A stretch of DNA of 64,000 bases. It comes from an uncultured Roseobacter sp. GTDB lineage: Bacteria; Pseudomonadota; Alphaproteobacteria; Rhodobacterales; Rhodobacteraceae. Position numbers and translations under genes: made by a program. Shown here piece by piece: positions 9,114 through 18,598 of this stretch; the first letter of the stretch is position 1; each line of letters begins with the position of its first letter. A model generated the notes under the pieces. It saw nothing but the letters and a program-made list of their open reading frames with translations. It did no database searches and was not told where the DNA came from. The DNA is taken from positions 836,507 to 900,506 of the forward strand of contig NZ_CANKYM010000003.1 in assembly GCF_947488185.1 (NCBI RefSeq). Direction: 5' to 3'.

Positions 9114-9911
9114 TTACCTGTTTTGCAAGGCCTGCGCCGTGGCTGGCAGATTGCCGTTGATATGCGCTTTGACGAACCCGGCAAAGAGTTTCGGGTCTTC
9201 GCCCGCCCAGCCATGCCCAAGACCCTCTGCCGTGGCGGAGACGCTGCCGGGAAAGCGCGCTGTGAAGACGTCCAGACCATCTACAATAAGCGCGTGTTCC
9301 CGCGATCCGGCCACGAAAGCCAGACGGGTTTCTGGTTGCGGGGGCGTTTTGGAGAGGTTGAAATCGACAACTTCATTGGTGGCGCGTCGAAAGGCGGCGG
9401 GGCGGGTCTGGGCGGCCGCAGACACAAACCCTTCGACATCTGCGTTGGCCCCCATCATGCGTGCGGTGCGCCTGGCCATGAAGGGGCGCGGCGCCAGCGG
9501 GGCCATGACGGCTGACATGAGTTTCATCATCCCTTTGCTCGGCATGTCACCGGGGTGAATGCCGCTGAGCAGGGCCGAGGCGCAAAGCTGCGGATGCTGC
9601 ATTACCATCTGCAACCCCACATAGGACCCCAGCGACAGAGCCACGAGATGCACCTCTGTACCTGCAGCCTGTCGCTTGATCGTCTCAGCGGCCTGATCGG
9701 CGCTGTCCTGCAGCGACACCCACGGGACATCGCGGCTTTGCCCATGGCCGGGCAAATCGATCAGCAGAATGCGGTAGTCCGGCAATGCGGCGGCCACGTC
9801 CCGCCACATCCATGAACTGATGCCAACGGCATGTAGAAAGGCAATGACCGGCGCATCCTGAGGACCTTGAAGGGATGTGTGCAGCACGGGCGCGTTCCTT
9901 TTGGGGATCAA
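9114..9911 (-). CDS. Alpha/beta hydrolase
   Basis: This is a 265-residue alpha/beta-hydrolase-fold protein. FLHAVGISSWMWRDV supplies the oxyanion-hole region, and the nucleophile elbow is ALSLGSYVGL around residue 95, a variant of GxSxG with Ala in the first position. The probable acid and histidine are in the last third (AGSREHALIVDGLD and EGLGHGWAGEDP). The substrate is unknown; it resembles pimeloyl-ester or lactone-type carboxylesterases. It lies between yceD and rpmF, a position that often has no gene between them, which suggests an insertion into the operon. Confidence 0.85.
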   Translation of the reverse strand: MIPKRNAPVLHTSLQGPQDAPVIAFLHAVGISSWMWRDVAAALPDYRILLIDLPGHGQSRDVPWVSLQDSADQAAETIKRQAAGTEVHLVALSLGSYVGLQMVMQHPQLCASALLSGIHPGDMPSKGMMKLMSAVMAPLAPRPFMARRTARMMGANADVEGFVSAAAQTRPAAFRRATNEVVDFNLSKTPPQPETRLAFVAGSREHALIVDGLDVFTARFPGSVSATAEGLGHGWAGEDPKLFAGFVKAHINGNLPATAQALQNR

Positions 9912-9952
9912 GACGAAACCGGCGCGTGGGGTCTGCGCCGGTGCAGGGCGGG

Positions 9953-10510
9953 TCAGTCCTTGGACGTCTTATCCAATTGCGCCTTGAGATCCGCCAGCCC
10001 GGCAAAGGGGCGGGCGTCTTCATCGCGCATCGGCGTCACACCCGGCTCGGCGTAGACGGTTTCGCCCAATTCGGCGCCATCGCTGCGCGGATAGAGCGGC
10101 AGCGCCAGAACCAGCGCCTCGATCATCACCTGCTCGGGGTCGATCCACTGGCCCAGCGGCTCCGTGGTGTCATCCTCGGGCATCTCGACCTCCGGGGCGT
10201 CGATTTCTTCGTATTGCGCCAAATACATCCGCTCCACCGGCACATCGATCCGTGTCGTGACCGGCTCCAGCGTAACGCTGCAGGGCTGCACGACGGTTGC
10301 GCCAAGCGTGCCGGTCAGCCGCCAGTCGGCTCCGCCATGGGCCGCGACCTCGCCGGAGAAGGACAGTTTGCGCAGGCCCAGCAACTCCAGTTCGGCGGCC
10401 ATCGCCTTTAGTGCCGCGGCATCGGGGCGCAGAGCAAAGGAGGTGCTGCTGTTCTGATTGAGGTCCGCGACGCGCAATGCGCCGGCGCTCGGAGAGGATT
10501 GCTTGGCCAT
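9953..10510 (-). CDS. yceD: YceD/DUF177 family protein (23S rRNA accumulation)
   Basis: This 185-residue protein of the DUF177 family starts at MAKQSSPSAG (10510). An upstream in-frame ATG at 10741 would run through the divergent bamE gene and is rejected. Family features are the central VVQPCSVTLEPVTTRIDVPVER segment, an acidic EIDAPEVEMPEDD stretch and LALPLYPRS near the C terminus, where the family usually has a Cys pair that is not obvious here. The E. coli relative affects 23S rRNA accumulation and is linked to rpmF. The start is 87 bases from the divergent bamE start. Confidence 0.88.
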   Translation of the reverse strand: MAKQSSPSAGALRVADLNQNSSTSFALRPDAAALKAMAAELELLGLRKLSFSGEVAAHGGADWRLTGTLGATVVQPCSVTLEPVTTRIDVPVERMYLAQYEEIDAPEVEMPEDDTTEPLGQWIDPEQVMIEALVLALPLYPRSDGAELGETVYAEPGVTPMRDEDARPFAGLADLKAQLDKTSKD

Positions 10511-10597
10511 GAGATACTTTCGTTTCTTGAACCATGGGCGGTGCATGGTGTAAGCGAGATAAAAGCCGCGACGCACAAGGGCAAGAGGGCAGGTTAA

Positions 10598-11080
10598 ATG
10601 GGTATCACGAAGACGGTTATCGGGGCCATGCCCAAAGCCACGCGCTGGGGTGCGGTGGCGCTTGTCTGCCTGAGCCTGTCCGCCTGTGCCGCGCGCTATC
10701 GCGATCACGGCTACATCCCGCCGCCCGAAGATCTTGAGCAAATTGTTGTTGGTATCGACACGCGGGCCAGCGTCGAAGAGACGCTTGGCTCGGCCTCTTC
10801 CAGATCCGTCGTGGACGAGGGTAGCATTTTCTTCGTACGCAGCCGTATCCGGACATTTGCCATGCTGGCCCCCGAGGTTGTGGAACGCGAAGTGCTGGCC
10901 ATCAGCTTCGACGGCAATGATGTCGTCTCCAACGTCGAAACCTTCGGGTTGGAACGGGGACAGGTGGTGCCGCTGACCCGCCGGGTGACAAGCTCCGGCG
11001 TGCGGGACGTGACCTTCCTGCGTCAGCTTCTGGGCAACCTGGGCCGCTTCACACCGGGTAACCTGGGCATCGACAACTAG
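10598..11080 (+). CDS. bamE: Outer membrane assembly lipoprotein BamE (SmpA/OmlA)
   Basis: This is a 160-residue lipoprotein with a signal peptide ending in the lipobox LSAC (cysteine near residue 30). The mature part has the BamE/OmlA core: IVVGIDTRASVEETLGSASS, then the beta-strand region FFVRSRIRTFAMLAPEVVEREVLAISFD. BamE is a peripheral component of the BAM complex that inserts beta-barrel proteins such as LptD, also encoded in this window. It is divergent from yceD, and the shared 87-base spacer must contain both promoters. Confidence 0.92.
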   Translation: MGITKTVIGAMPKATRWGAVALVCLSLSACAARYRDHGYIPPPEDLEQIVVGIDTRASVEETLGSASSRSVVDEGSIFFVRSRIRTFAMLAPEVVEREVLAISFDGNDVVSNVETFGLERGQVVPLTRRVTSSGVRDVTFLRQLLGNLGRFTPGNLGIDN

Positions 11081-11150
11081 AATTTGTCATGCGCGCTTTA
11101 AAAATGCTGTGCTAGAAGCCTGGTATCAGAATGCCGTGCCGGAGGCCGCA

Positions 11151-11876
11151 ATGATATCGCTGACAAAAGGCCGCTACACCGCACGGGTGGCATCATCGCC
11201 CGGGGACATTGAAGCCGCCCAGACCCTCCGAGCCCGATGTTTCGGCCTGTCTGTGGACCGCGATTCGGATGTTTTTGACGCCCGCTGCGCACATATCCTG
11301 ATCGAAGACCGGGACGACCGGGTGCTGGTCTGTACCTTCCGCATGCAGGAACTGACCGGCGCGGATGTCTCCGCCAGCTACGCCGCACAGTATTATGAGC
11401 TCTCCGCGCTGGAGGCCTTCGAAGGCCTCATGGTTGAAATGGGGCGGTTCTGCATTGACCCGGATGTGCGCGACCCTGACATCCTGCGCGTCGCCTGGGC
11501 GGCGATGACGGCCTATGTGGACGATCACGATGTGCAGCTGCTCTTTGGCTGTTCGTCTTTTGCGGGCACGGAAGCGGCGGCCTATCTGGATGCCTTTGCC
11601 ATGCTCAAGGCGCGCCATCTTGCCCCCAAACGCTGGCTGCCACGGGTGAAGGCGCCGGATGTCTTTCGCTTTGCCGCGCGGCTGCGGCGAAAACCCGATC
11701 TGAAAAAGGCGATGGCGCATATGCCGCCCTTGTTGCGGACCTACCTGCTGATGGGAGGCTGGGTCAGCGATCATGCGGTTGTGGACCGTCAGATGAACAC
11801 GCTGCATGTCTTCACCGGGGTGGAGATCGGCGCGATCCCGGCGGCCCGCAAGCGGCTGCTGCGGGCGCTCGCCTGA
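11151..11876 (+). CDS. olsB: L-ornithine N-alpha-acyltransferase (OlsB-like)
   Basis: This GNAT-fold acyltransferase transfers a 3-hydroxyacyl chain from ACP to ornithine, the first step of ornithine lipid synthesis. Family motifs are AAQTLRARCFGL near the N terminus, VEMGRFCIDPDVRDPDILRVAW in the core, and the GCSSFAGT acyl-CoA/ACP-binding region. I chose ATG 11151, with GGAGG five bases upstream; an in-frame codon at 11109 would add 14 residues. The usual partner olsA (1-acyltransferase) is not adjacent here, so the second step must be encoded elsewhere. Confidence 0.88.
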   Translation: MISLTKGRYTARVASSPGDIEAAQTLRARCFGLSVDRDSDVFDARCAHILIEDRDDRVLVCTFRMQELTGADVSASYAAQYYELSALEAFEGLMVEMGRFCIDPDVRDPDILRVAWAAMTAYVDDHDVQLLFGCSSFAGTEAAAYLDAFAMLKARHLAPKRWLPRVKAPDVFRFAARLRRKPDLKKAMAHMPPLLRTYLLMGGWVSDHAVVDRQMNTLHVFTGVEIGAIPAARKRLLRALA

Positions 11877-11961
11877 GGTTTTCCGCGCCACGTGGCGAAA
11901 TTTTCCGCATCGGGAAATCGGATACGTTGACCTCACCCCCGATGCGGCATAGCTGCGGGGC

Positions 11962-13770
11962 ATGGCACGTGTCCCTCTTTTGCAGTTGAATGACATCTCC
12001 CTGACCTTCGGCGGCGATCCCGTCTTTGAGGGCCTGGACCTCGTGGTGCAGCCGGGCGACCGGGTGGCGTTGGTGGGGCGCAACGGGTCCGGCAAATCGA
12101 CGCTGATGAAGGTCATGTCCGGGCTGGTGGAGCCCGACAGGGGAGAGGTCACGCCGGGGCCGGGTGTGTCCGTGGGATATATGGAGCAGGAGCCTGATCT
12201 GTCGGGGTTCGACACCTTGGGAGCCTTTGCCGCCCACGGCTTGGAGCCCTCCGAGATGTATCTCGTCGAACGCGCAGGCGAGGGGTTGAAGTTCGATCCC
12301 GCCCGCCCGGTCGAAACCGCCAGCGGCGGGGAACGCCGCCGGGCGGCGCTGGCGCGTCTGATGGCGCGCGAACCGGATCTGATGCTGCTGGATGAGCCCA
12401 CCAACCATCTGGATATCGAGGCCATCGCCTGGCTGGAGAACGAACTCAAGCAAAGCCGCAAGGGCTATGTGATCATCAGCCACGACCGCGCGTTCCTGCG
12501 GGCGTTGACCCGCGCCACGCTCTGGGTTGACCGGGGGGCTGTGCGGCGGCAGGAAAAGGGCTTTGCCGATTTCGAGGAATGGCGCGATGCGGTCTGGGAC
12601 GAGGAAGACACCCAGCGCCACAAGCTCAACCGCAAGATCAAGGCCGAAGCGCGGTGGGCCGTCGAAGGTATTTCCGCCCGGCGCAAACGCAATCAGGGGC
12701 GCGTGCGGGCGCTGCAGGACCTGCGCGCCGAACGGGCGGCCCAGATCAAAAGGCAGGGCACGGCGGCCATGGCGCTGGATGCAGGCCCCAAATCCGGTCG
12801 CAAGGTCATTGAGGCCACGGATATCAGCAAGTCCTTTGGTGACAAGGCGATTCTCAAGCCCTTCTCAATCACCGTGCAGCGGGGTGATCGCATCGCGCTG
12901 GTGGGGCCGAACGGCGTGGGCAAAACCACCCTGCTGAACATGCTGATCGGCAAGGAAGCGCCGGATGCGGGTACGATCAAGCTGGGCACCAATCTGGAAC
13001 TGGCGCTCTTCGATCAGGCGCGCGCGCAGCTGGATCCGGAGATGAGCCTCTGGGACAGTCTGACCGGCGACCCGGAGATGCGCGTCTCGGGCAAGGCCGA
13101 TCAGGTGATGGTGCGGGGGCAGCCGAAACATGTGGTGGGCTACCTCAAGGAGTTTCTCTTCGACGAGGCACAGGCCCGTGCGCCGGTACGGGCCCTGTCA
13201 GGGGGCGAAAAGGCCCGGCTGCTGCTGGCGCGGATCATGGCGCGGCCCAGCAACCTACTGGTGCTCGACGAACCGACCAATGATCTGGACGTGGAAACGC
13301 TCGATTTAATGCAGGAACTGCTGGGCACCTATGATGGCACCGTCCTGCTGGTCAGCCACGACCGCGACTTTCTCGACCGCGTGGCAGCAACGACGATTGC
13401 CATGGAAGGTGATGGCAAGGCGACAATCTACGCCGGCGGGTGGAGCGATTATCTGCGCCAGCGGGGTCAGGATGATTTCGCCGACAGCGTTGTGAAACCC
13501 AAATCGAGCACGCCGTCAGAGAAGCCCAAGCCCGCCGCCAAATCCGGGCTCAGCTTTACCGAAAAGCACCGGCTGGAGGCCTTGCCTGCAGAGATTGAGC
13601 GGTTGGAAGCCGAAATCGCCAAGCTCGAAGAGCTGTTGGGGGATCCGGCGCTTTTCACCGACCACCCAGTGAAATTCCAGAAGGCAACCGATGCGCTGGT
13701 CGAACGGCATGAAAAGCTTAGTGCCGCAGAAGAGGAATGGCTGATGCTTGAGGAAAAGGCGAGCGCCTAG
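11962..13770 (+). CDS. ABC-F family ATPase (Uup-like)
   Basis: This 602-residue protein has two fused ABC nucleotide-binding domains and no membrane segments, which defines the ABC-F class of ribosome-associated factors. Domain 1 has Walker A GRNGSGKST and signature SGGERRR; domain 2 has GPNGVGKTT and SGGEKAR, with Walker B LLVLDEPTNDLD. The interdomain linker is basic. A C-terminal coiled coil (LEALPAEIERLEAEIAKLEELL) matches the Uup subgroup, which binds branched DNA and ribosomes. It stands alone and its stop overlaps the convergent SDR gene by four bases. Confidence 0.92.
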   Translation: MARVPLLQLNDISLTFGGDPVFEGLDLVVQPGDRVALVGRNGSGKSTLMKVMSGLVEPDRGEVTPGPGVSVGYMEQEPDLSGFDTLGAFAAHGLEPSEMYLVERAGEGLKFDPARPVETASGGERRRAALARLMAREPDLMLLDEPTNHLDIEAIAWLENELKQSRKGYVIISHDRAFLRALTRATLWVDRGAVRRQEKGFADFEEWRDAVWDEEDTQRHKLNRKIKAEARWAVEGISARRKRNQGRVRALQDLRAERAAQIKRQGTAAMALDAGPKSGRKVIEATDISKSFGDKAILKPFSITVQRGDRIALVGPNGVGKTTLLNMLIGKEAPDAGTIKLGTNLELALFDQARAQLDPEMSLWDSLTGDPEMRVSGKADQVMVRGQPKHVVGYLKEFLFDEAQARAPVRALSGGEKARLLLARIMARPSNLLVLDEPTNDLDVETLDLMQELLGTYDGTVLLVSHDRDFLDRVAATTIAMEGDGKATIYAGGWSDYLRQRGQDDFADSVVKPKSSTPSEKPKPAAKSGLSFTEKHRLEALPAEIERLEAEIAKLEELLGDPALFTDHPVKFQKATDALVERHEKLSAAEEEWLMLEEKASA

Positions 13771-14522
13771 CGCATCCGCAGGGCACCATCGATGCGGATC
13801 ACCTCGCCGTTGAGGTAGCCCGCCTGCACGATGAACCCGGCCAGAGCCGCGAATTCCGCCGGGTCCCCCAGGCGTGGCGGGCAGGGCACATCGGCGGCCA
13901 ATCCGGCCTGCACCTCTTCGCCCAGCCCGGCCAGCATCGGCGTCATGAAAATGCCCGGCGCGATGGTCATCACCCGAATGCCCAGCTTGGACAGGTCCCG
14001 CGCCATGGGCAGGCAGAGGCCGACAACCCCGCCCTTGGAGGCGGCATAGGCCGTCTGTCCCTTTTGCCCGTCGTATGCGGCGATAGAGGCGGTGTTGATG
14101 ATCACGCCCCGCGCCCCATCCGGTGCCGGATGGTTCTCCTGTATCGCCTCTGCGGCCAGTCGCGCCACGTTGAAGGTGCCGACCAGATTGATGTCGATGG
14201 TGCGCTGGAAGAGCGGCAGGGGGTGCGGACCGTCGCGCCCGACCGTTTTTGCGGCATCCGCGATCCCGGCGCAGTTCACCGCCGTGGTGATCCGGCCCAT
14301 TTTCTCCTTGGCGAAGGTGATTGCCGCCTGCACCGATGCCTCATCCGTCACATCCGTTTGGACAAAATGCCCGTCGATTTCCGCCGCCACGGCCTCGCCG
14401 CGCGCCGCGTCCCGGTCAAAGAGCGTGACCATGGCCCCCTGTGCCGCGAAATGCCGGGCGGTTGCTTCCCCCAGACCAGAAGCCCCTCCGGTCACAACGG
14501 CGGCTGTATTGCTCAGCGGCAT
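13767..14522 (-). CDS. SDR-family dehydrogenase (3-hydroxyacyl-CoA dehydrogenase type II-like)
   Basis: This 251-residue short-chain dehydrogenase has the NAD(P) motif TGGASGLGEATAR at residues 11-23, NCAGI, the catalytic serine in NTASIAAYDGQ and the YAASK catalytic Tyr/Lys. The asparagine-rich INLVGTFN and PGIFMTPML segments resemble the HSD17B10/HADH2 subgroup, which oxidises 3-hydroxyacyl-CoA in isoleucine or fatty-acid breakdown; the exact substrate is inferred. A GAGGGA ribosome-binding site precedes ATG 14522, and a perfect 14-bp palindrome lies just upstream, so a TetR-type repressor may control it. Confidence 0.88.
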   Translation of the reverse strand: MPLSNTAAVVTGGASGLGEATARHFAAQGAMVTLFDRDAARGEAVAAEIDGHFVQTDVTDEASVQAAITFAKEKMGRITTAVNCAGIADAAKTVGRDGPHPLPLFQRTIDINLVGTFNVARLAAEAIQENHPAPDGARGVIINTASIAAYDGQKGQTAYAASKGGVVGLCLPMARDLSKLGIRVMTIAPGIFMTPMLAGLGEEVQAGLAADVPCPPRLGDPAEFAALAGFIVQAGYLNGEVIRIDGALRMR

Positions 14523-14540
14523 GGCGCTTCCCTCATGATT

Positions 14541-14554
14541 TGAACATATGTTCA
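14541..14554. promoter_or_regulatory. Perfect palindrome, probable repressor operator
   Basis: TGAACATATGTTCA is a perfect 14-base palindrome 18 bases before the start of the SDR gene on the minus strand. Its length and position fit the operator of a TetR-like dimeric repressor overlapping a promoter or leader. No TetR gene is adjacent, so the regulator is unknown. Confidence 0.6.
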
Positions 14555-14579
14555 GTTAACCATGCGGCTTGCAGCCTGT

Positions 14580-15473
14580 CTAGCCGCTCTGCATCAGCCC
14601 ACGGTCCAGCCGCGCAATCGGGCGGAGCAGCGAGGTGAGAGGGGGCCACCACAACCACGTGCCGCCAAGCCGGTGCGGTCGCGCGCCAGTGCCCAGTTTG
14701 AACCGCGCCAGCCCCGCGTTCTCTTCCGTATCGAAGGTGCCGAGTTCCAGCTGCTGCACACCCTTGGATTTGGTCCATCGTATGGCCGACCACAACAGCA
14801 GCGTATGGGCGGAGACAAGACGACCAGATGGTCGCGTATGGCTGATGTGGTAGGTTGCCCCAGTGCCATGTCGCAGGATCAGCAGGGCTGCCACCGGTTC
14901 GCGCCCCCAGAACGCAGTAAAAAGTTTGGCCTGTCCCGGGTTGGCCCGTCCATAAGCCAGTGTGAGCGCCAGCGGCCAGCCGCGATAACCCCGCTGGTGC
15001 TGCTGAACCAGATCGGCCTGCAGCATCCAGTGCCCCGGATCGTCGGGCATGTTCTGGCGGGTGACACGCAGTTTCTGAGATTGTGCGTGGCGCAGCCGAT
15101 TGCGCCATTTCTGGTGCAGCCCGGCAAACAAGGTCTTTTCATCAGGCGTCAGGTCCAGCTGTGCGACCGTACTGGGGCTGACCAGGGGCAGGGCGCCGAT
15201 CCGGTTGAGCGGCATCGGGCGTTCCGGGGCCAGCAATACCGGCCCCCTGACCTTCATGCCGCGCGCCAATTCCCTTAGCGCCTCGGGCGTTTCGGTGCGG
15301 GGGCGGGTGATCATATGCACCGGCAGAGGGCCGATTTTCCGGTGCAGTGCCAGCGTGCCATCCTCCAGCCGCAGGGGCGGTGTTCCGAGCGCGTTCAGTG
15401 CCCGCGCAAAGGCGTCACTTTGCTGCAAAGGCGAGGGATTAGAGGCAGGAGCGGCATCAAACATGCCATGCAT
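14580..15473 (-). CDS. GNAT/FemAB-like acetyltransferase
   Basis: This is a 297-residue protein of the GNAT clan. The N-terminal 120 residues are poorly conserved, while the C-terminal half matches the BioF2/FemAB-like acetyltransferase fold (HQKWRNRLRHAQSQ, then AFWGREPVAALLILRHG, a beta-strand pair typical of acyl-CoA binding). FemAB-like members transfer amino acids or acyl groups in cell-wall or exopolysaccharide synthesis. Substrate and role are not determined. It is minus-strand, separated from the SDR gene by the spacer containing the palindrome. Confidence 0.75.
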   Translation of the reverse strand: MHGMFDAAPASNPSPLQQSDAFARALNALGTPPLRLEDGTLALHRKIGPLPVHMITRPRTETPEALRELARGMKVRGPVLLAPERPMPLNRIGALPLVSPSTVAQLDLTPDEKTLFAGLHQKWRNRLRHAQSQKLRVTRQNMPDDPGHWMLQADLVQQHQRGYRGWPLALTLAYGRANPGQAKLFTAFWGREPVAALLILRHGTGATYHISHTRPSGRLVSAHTLLLWSAIRWTKSKGVQQLELGTFDTEENAGLARFKLGTGARPHRLGGTWLWWPPLTSLLRPIARLDRGLMQSG

Positions 15474-15510
15474 TAACCGTCCGGAAACCTAAATCCGGGT
15501 TAATGGCTGC

Positions 15511-15642
15511 ATGAAAAAAACCGTTCAAGGCGTTGCTGCCCCCGCCCCGCGTATGACAAAAACAACGGCGTTCCTGATGGCCACCGGGCTGTCTATCCCG
15601 GTCTTTGCCATCCTGACGCTGATTGACTGGCTCTGGCTTTAG
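15511..15642 (+). CDS. Short single-pass membrane protein
   Basis: This is a 43-residue ORF starting [11 protein letters not shown] basic N terminus is followed by one hydrophobic helix ([20 protein letters not shown]) that ends at the C terminus, the layout of a small inner-membrane protein. The stop overlaps the convergent tyrS stop by four bases. No strong ribosome-binding site is visible. The hydrophobic segment and tidy spacing favour a real gene, but I do not recognise a family. Confidence 0.5.
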   Translation: MKKTVQGVAAPAPRMTKTTAFLMATGLSIPVFAILTLIDWLWL

Positions 15643-16946
15643 CCCAACTGCACCAGGGCGTGCCGCTTTTTGCCCGCGCTCAGTTTGATTGGCGTGGACA
15701 AGTCGGCAGCTGACACTGCGTCGTTTGGGTTCTTCACTTCGACGTCATTCATTCTTGCGCCTCCCTCGGCGATCAAGCGTTTTGCCTCCTTCGCCGACTT
15801 TACCAGACCTGCTTTCTTGAAAAGCTGTGCCATTGAGAGAGTCAAGTTTTCTGGACGTAGGTTCATGACCTCGATGAAGTTTGAAGAATGAGGATCTACA
15901 AGCACGAAGTCTTCTTCCCTCAAAGTCAGCGTTGGTAGATCATCCCCCACGCCACCTTTTTCAAAGACTTCGCGCGCCGTGGTCTCGGCCGCTGCCGCCG
16001 CATCTGTCCCGTGCAAAAGTGTCGTCACCTCATTGGCAAGACGCACTTTGGCCGCGTTGATTTCCGACCCTTCGAGCGCGCCAAGACGGTCGCATTCCGC
16101 GACCGGCAACTCGGTGTAGAGCTTGAGAAAACGTCCCACATCAGCATCCGTGGTGTTGCGCCAGAACTGCCAGAATTCATAAGGCGACAGCATATCCCCG
16201 TTCAGCCAGACCGCACCCGACTGCGATTTGCCCATCTTCTTGCCATCGGAGGTGGTCAGCAGGGGCGAGGTCAGGCCGTAAACTTCGCCCTCAATCACCC
16301 GGCGCGTGAGGTCGATCCCGTTGACGATATTGCCCCATTGATCCGATCCCCCCATCTGCAGAATGCAGCCATAACGACGGTGCAGCTCCATGAAGTCATA
16401 GGCCTGCAGGATCATGTAGTTGAATTCCAGGAAGGACAGCGATTGCTCCCGGTCAAGCCGGGATTTCACGCTCTCGAAGGACAGCATCCGGTTGATCGAG
16501 AAATGCCGCCCGATGTCGCGCAGGAAATCGAGGTAGTTCAGATCATCCAGCCATTCGGCATTGTTGATCATCATCGCATCCGACGGGCCGTCGCCATAGG
16601 TCAGGTAGGCGGAAAACACCCGCTTGATCCCCGCGATATTGTCATCGATGGACTGCGCGTCGAGCAACGGGCGCTCATCAGCGCGAAAGGATGGATCGCC
16701 CACCTTGGTGGTGCCGCCCCCCATCAGCGTGATCGGCTTGCCACCGGTTTTCTGCAACCAGCGCAGCATCATGATCTGGATCAGTGAGCCCACGTGCAGC
16801 GACTTGGCCGTGGCATCAAAACCGATGTACCCCGGTTGCCCACCTTTCAGCAGCGCGTCGTCCAGCCCCTGATAATCGGTGCAGTCGGCCAGAAAGCCAC
16901 GCTCCATCATCACAGCGACGAAATCGGATTTGGGATGGTAGGTCAT
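15639..16946 (-). CDS. tyrS: Tyrosyl-tRNA synthetase
   Basis: This is a class I aminoacyl-tRNA synthetase of 435 residues that charges tRNA-Tyr. The HIGH-like motif is HVGSLIQ near residue 50 and the KMSKS-like motif is KKMGKSQSG near residue 242, as in the bacterial TyrRS family. The C-terminal S4-like RNA-binding domain follows ([17 protein letters not shown]). I chose ATG 16946 (MTYHPKSDF); an in-frame codon at 17123 would extend into the divergent anmK region. Confidence 0.95.
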   Translation of the reverse strand: MTYHPKSDFVAVMMERGFLADCTDYQGLDDALLKGGQPGYIGFDATAKSLHVGSLIQIMMLRWLQKTGGKPITLMGGGTTKVGDPSFRADERPLLDAQSIDDNIAGIKRVFSAYLTYGDGPSDAMMINNAEWLDDLNYLDFLRDIGRHFSINRMLSFESVKSRLDREQSLSFLEFNYMILQAYDFMELHRRYGCILQMGGSDQWGNIVNGIDLTRRVIEGEVYGLTSPLLTTSDGKKMGKSQSGAVWLNGDMLSPYEFWQFWRNTTDADVGRFLKLYTELPVAECDRLGALEGSEINAAKVRLANEVTTLLHGTDAAAAAETTAREVFEKGGVGDDLPTLTLREEDFVLVDPHSSNFIEVMNLRPENLTLSMAQLFKKAGLVKSAKEAKRLIAEGGARMNDVEVKNPNDAVSAADLSTPIKLSAGKKRHALVQLG

Positions 16947-17040
16947 CTTGCTTGCTCTCGGCTGGAATTGCGCCCACTCTATAGGCGGTGAGCAGGCAAA
17001 GGAAAAGGCTTTGAAAAGGCCCTTGGAGAAAACCGGAGAC

Positions 17041-18135
17041 GTGACCGCTCTGGGTGCGATGAGCGGCACATCGCTTGATGGGGTGGATGCCGCCGTGGTG
17101 ATCACCGACGGCCACCGGATCAACAGGTTCGGCGCGACCTCGTATCGCGCCTATGGCAAAGACGAACAGACCGTGCTGCGGGCGGGGCTCGGCCATTGGT
17201 CCGGATCTGCGGTCGACGCCGCGACGGACGTTGTTGAGCAGGCGCATCTGGCGCTTCTGGAAAGCTTTGATGCGATCGATCTGGTCGGTTTTCACGGCCA
17301 GACCTTGGCCCATGCCCCGCGCACACGTGGCACTTTGCAGGTCGGCGATGGCGCGTGGCTGGCGCAGGCGCTCGACACCCCGGTGGTCTGGGATTTTCGC
17401 AGCGCGGATGTCGATCTCGGGGGGGAAGGTGCGCCGCTGGCCCCGTTTTTTCACTTCGCCTGCGCGCACCACATCGGGGCCAAGGAACCGCTTGCTTTTC
17501 TGAACCTCGGCGGGGTGGGAAACCTCACCTATGTGGACCCCGCATTGGATCGTCCGCAAGATCCCGGTGCACTGCTGGCCTTTGACACCGGCCCGGCAAA
17601 TGCCCCTCTGAACGATCTGCTGCAACATCGTTTGGACCTTGCCTATGACGAGGGTGGCAAGATCGCGCGGCGCGGCACCGTGGAGCAGGGCGCGCTGGAG
17701 TTGTTCCTGGCCGAACCCTATTTTGCCCGTATCCCGCCCAAATCATTAGACAGGAACGATTTTTGCGAAATGGTGGCGCTGGTCGGAGAGTTGAGCGATG
17801 CCGATGCCGCCGCAACTCTGACCGCGATGTGCGCAGCAGGGGTGGCCGAAGGGATGCGGCATTGCCCACAACCTCCCGCGCGTATTCTCGTGACCGGGGG
17901 CGGGCGGCACAATCCGTTGCTGATGCAGATGCTGGCTGTTTCGCTCGACTGCCCCGTGGGGCCTGTCGAAGACGTCGGCCTGGACGGCGATATGCTGGAG
18001 GCTCAGGCCTTTGCCTATCTGGCGGTGCGGGTGGCGCGCGGGTTGCCAACCTCTTGCCCCGGCACGACCGGGGTACGCGCTGCCGTGGGGGGCGGTACGT
18101 TGAGTTGGCCGCAAGCCACGGATATCGCGGTCTAA
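17041..18135 (+). CDS. anmK: Anhydro-N-acetylmuramic acid kinase
   Basis: This 364-residue kinase phosphorylates and opens 1,6-anhydroMurNAc to MurNAc-6-phosphate in cell-wall recycling. The ATPase-fold phosphate motif [14 protein letters not shown] is at the N terminus, with [19 protein letters not shown] and [11 protein letters not shown] further on, all typical of AnmK. I chose GTG 17041 with GGAG upstream; an open frame reaches further upstream to 16948 but lacks family similarity there. It is divergent from tyrS. Together with nagZ at 848 it covers two recycling steps. Confidence 0.92.
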   Translation: MTALGAMSGTSLDGVDAAVVITDGHRINRFGATSYRAYGKDEQTVLRAGLGHWSGSAVDAATDVVEQAHLALLESFDAIDLVGFHGQTLAHAPRTRGTLQVGDGAWLAQALDTPVVWDFRSADVDLGGEGAPLAPFFHFACAHHIGAKEPLAFLNLGGVGNLTYVDPALDRPQDPGALLAFDTGPANAPLNDLLQHRLDLAYDEGGKIARRGTVEQGALELFLAEPYFARIPPKSLDRNDFCEMVALVGELSDADAAATLTAMCAAGVAEGMRHCPQPPARILVTGGGRHNPLLMQMLAVSLDCPVGPVEDVGLDGDMLEAQAFAYLAVRVARGLPTSCPGTTGVRAAVGGGTLSWPQATDIAV

Positions 18136-18551
18136 TCTCTCGGAATGTCGAAGCCGGGAGCGGCGAGCGTGAACCCCTCGAACTGGAACCCCGGCGAGAC
18201 GGTGCAGCTGACCAGTGTGAAATCTCCCGTGCTGCGTGCGGCCTGCCAGTGGTTTTCTGGCACGATGATCTGTGGCGAGCCTGTGTTTAAATCAGGGGTC
18301 AGCAGGTGGTCTTTTGCCGGACCCATGTCCGTTTCACTCAGGGACAGGATCAGCGGCGCGCCCGCATGAAAAAGCCAGATTTCGGTTGCATCCACCCGGT
18401 GCCAATGGCTTGCTTCACCCGCCGCCAGAAGGAAGTAGATGCAGGTCCCGCTGGGCCGCCCGTCATTCTCCGCCACCCATGTCTGGCGAAAATGCCCGCC
18501 CTCAGGGTGGGGCATAAGCTCCAGATGCGCGATGATCTCTTGTGCTGTCAT
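18132..18551 (-). CDS. DUF985 cupin-like protein
   Basis: This is a 139-residue protein of the cupin_5 (DUF985) family. It has the family opening [16 protein letters not shown], then [21 protein letters not shown] with the cupin metal-ligand-like histidines, and the closing [20 protein letters not shown]985 proteins are small single-domain beta-barrels whose reaction is not established. Its end overlaps anmK by four bases and its start is near the divergent FAD oxidoreductase. Confidence 0.88.
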   Translation of the reverse strand: MTAQEIIAHLELMPHPEGGHFRQTWVAENDGRPSGTCIYFLLAAGEASHWHRVDATEIWLFHAGAPLILSLSETDMGPAKDHLLTPDLNTGSPQIIVPENHWQAARSTGDFTLVSCTVSPGFQFEGFTLAAPGFDIPRD

Positions 18552-18598
18552 GGCGCAAGGCTAGTCTGACGAAAACGGAAGGCCAAGGGGACAGGGGC

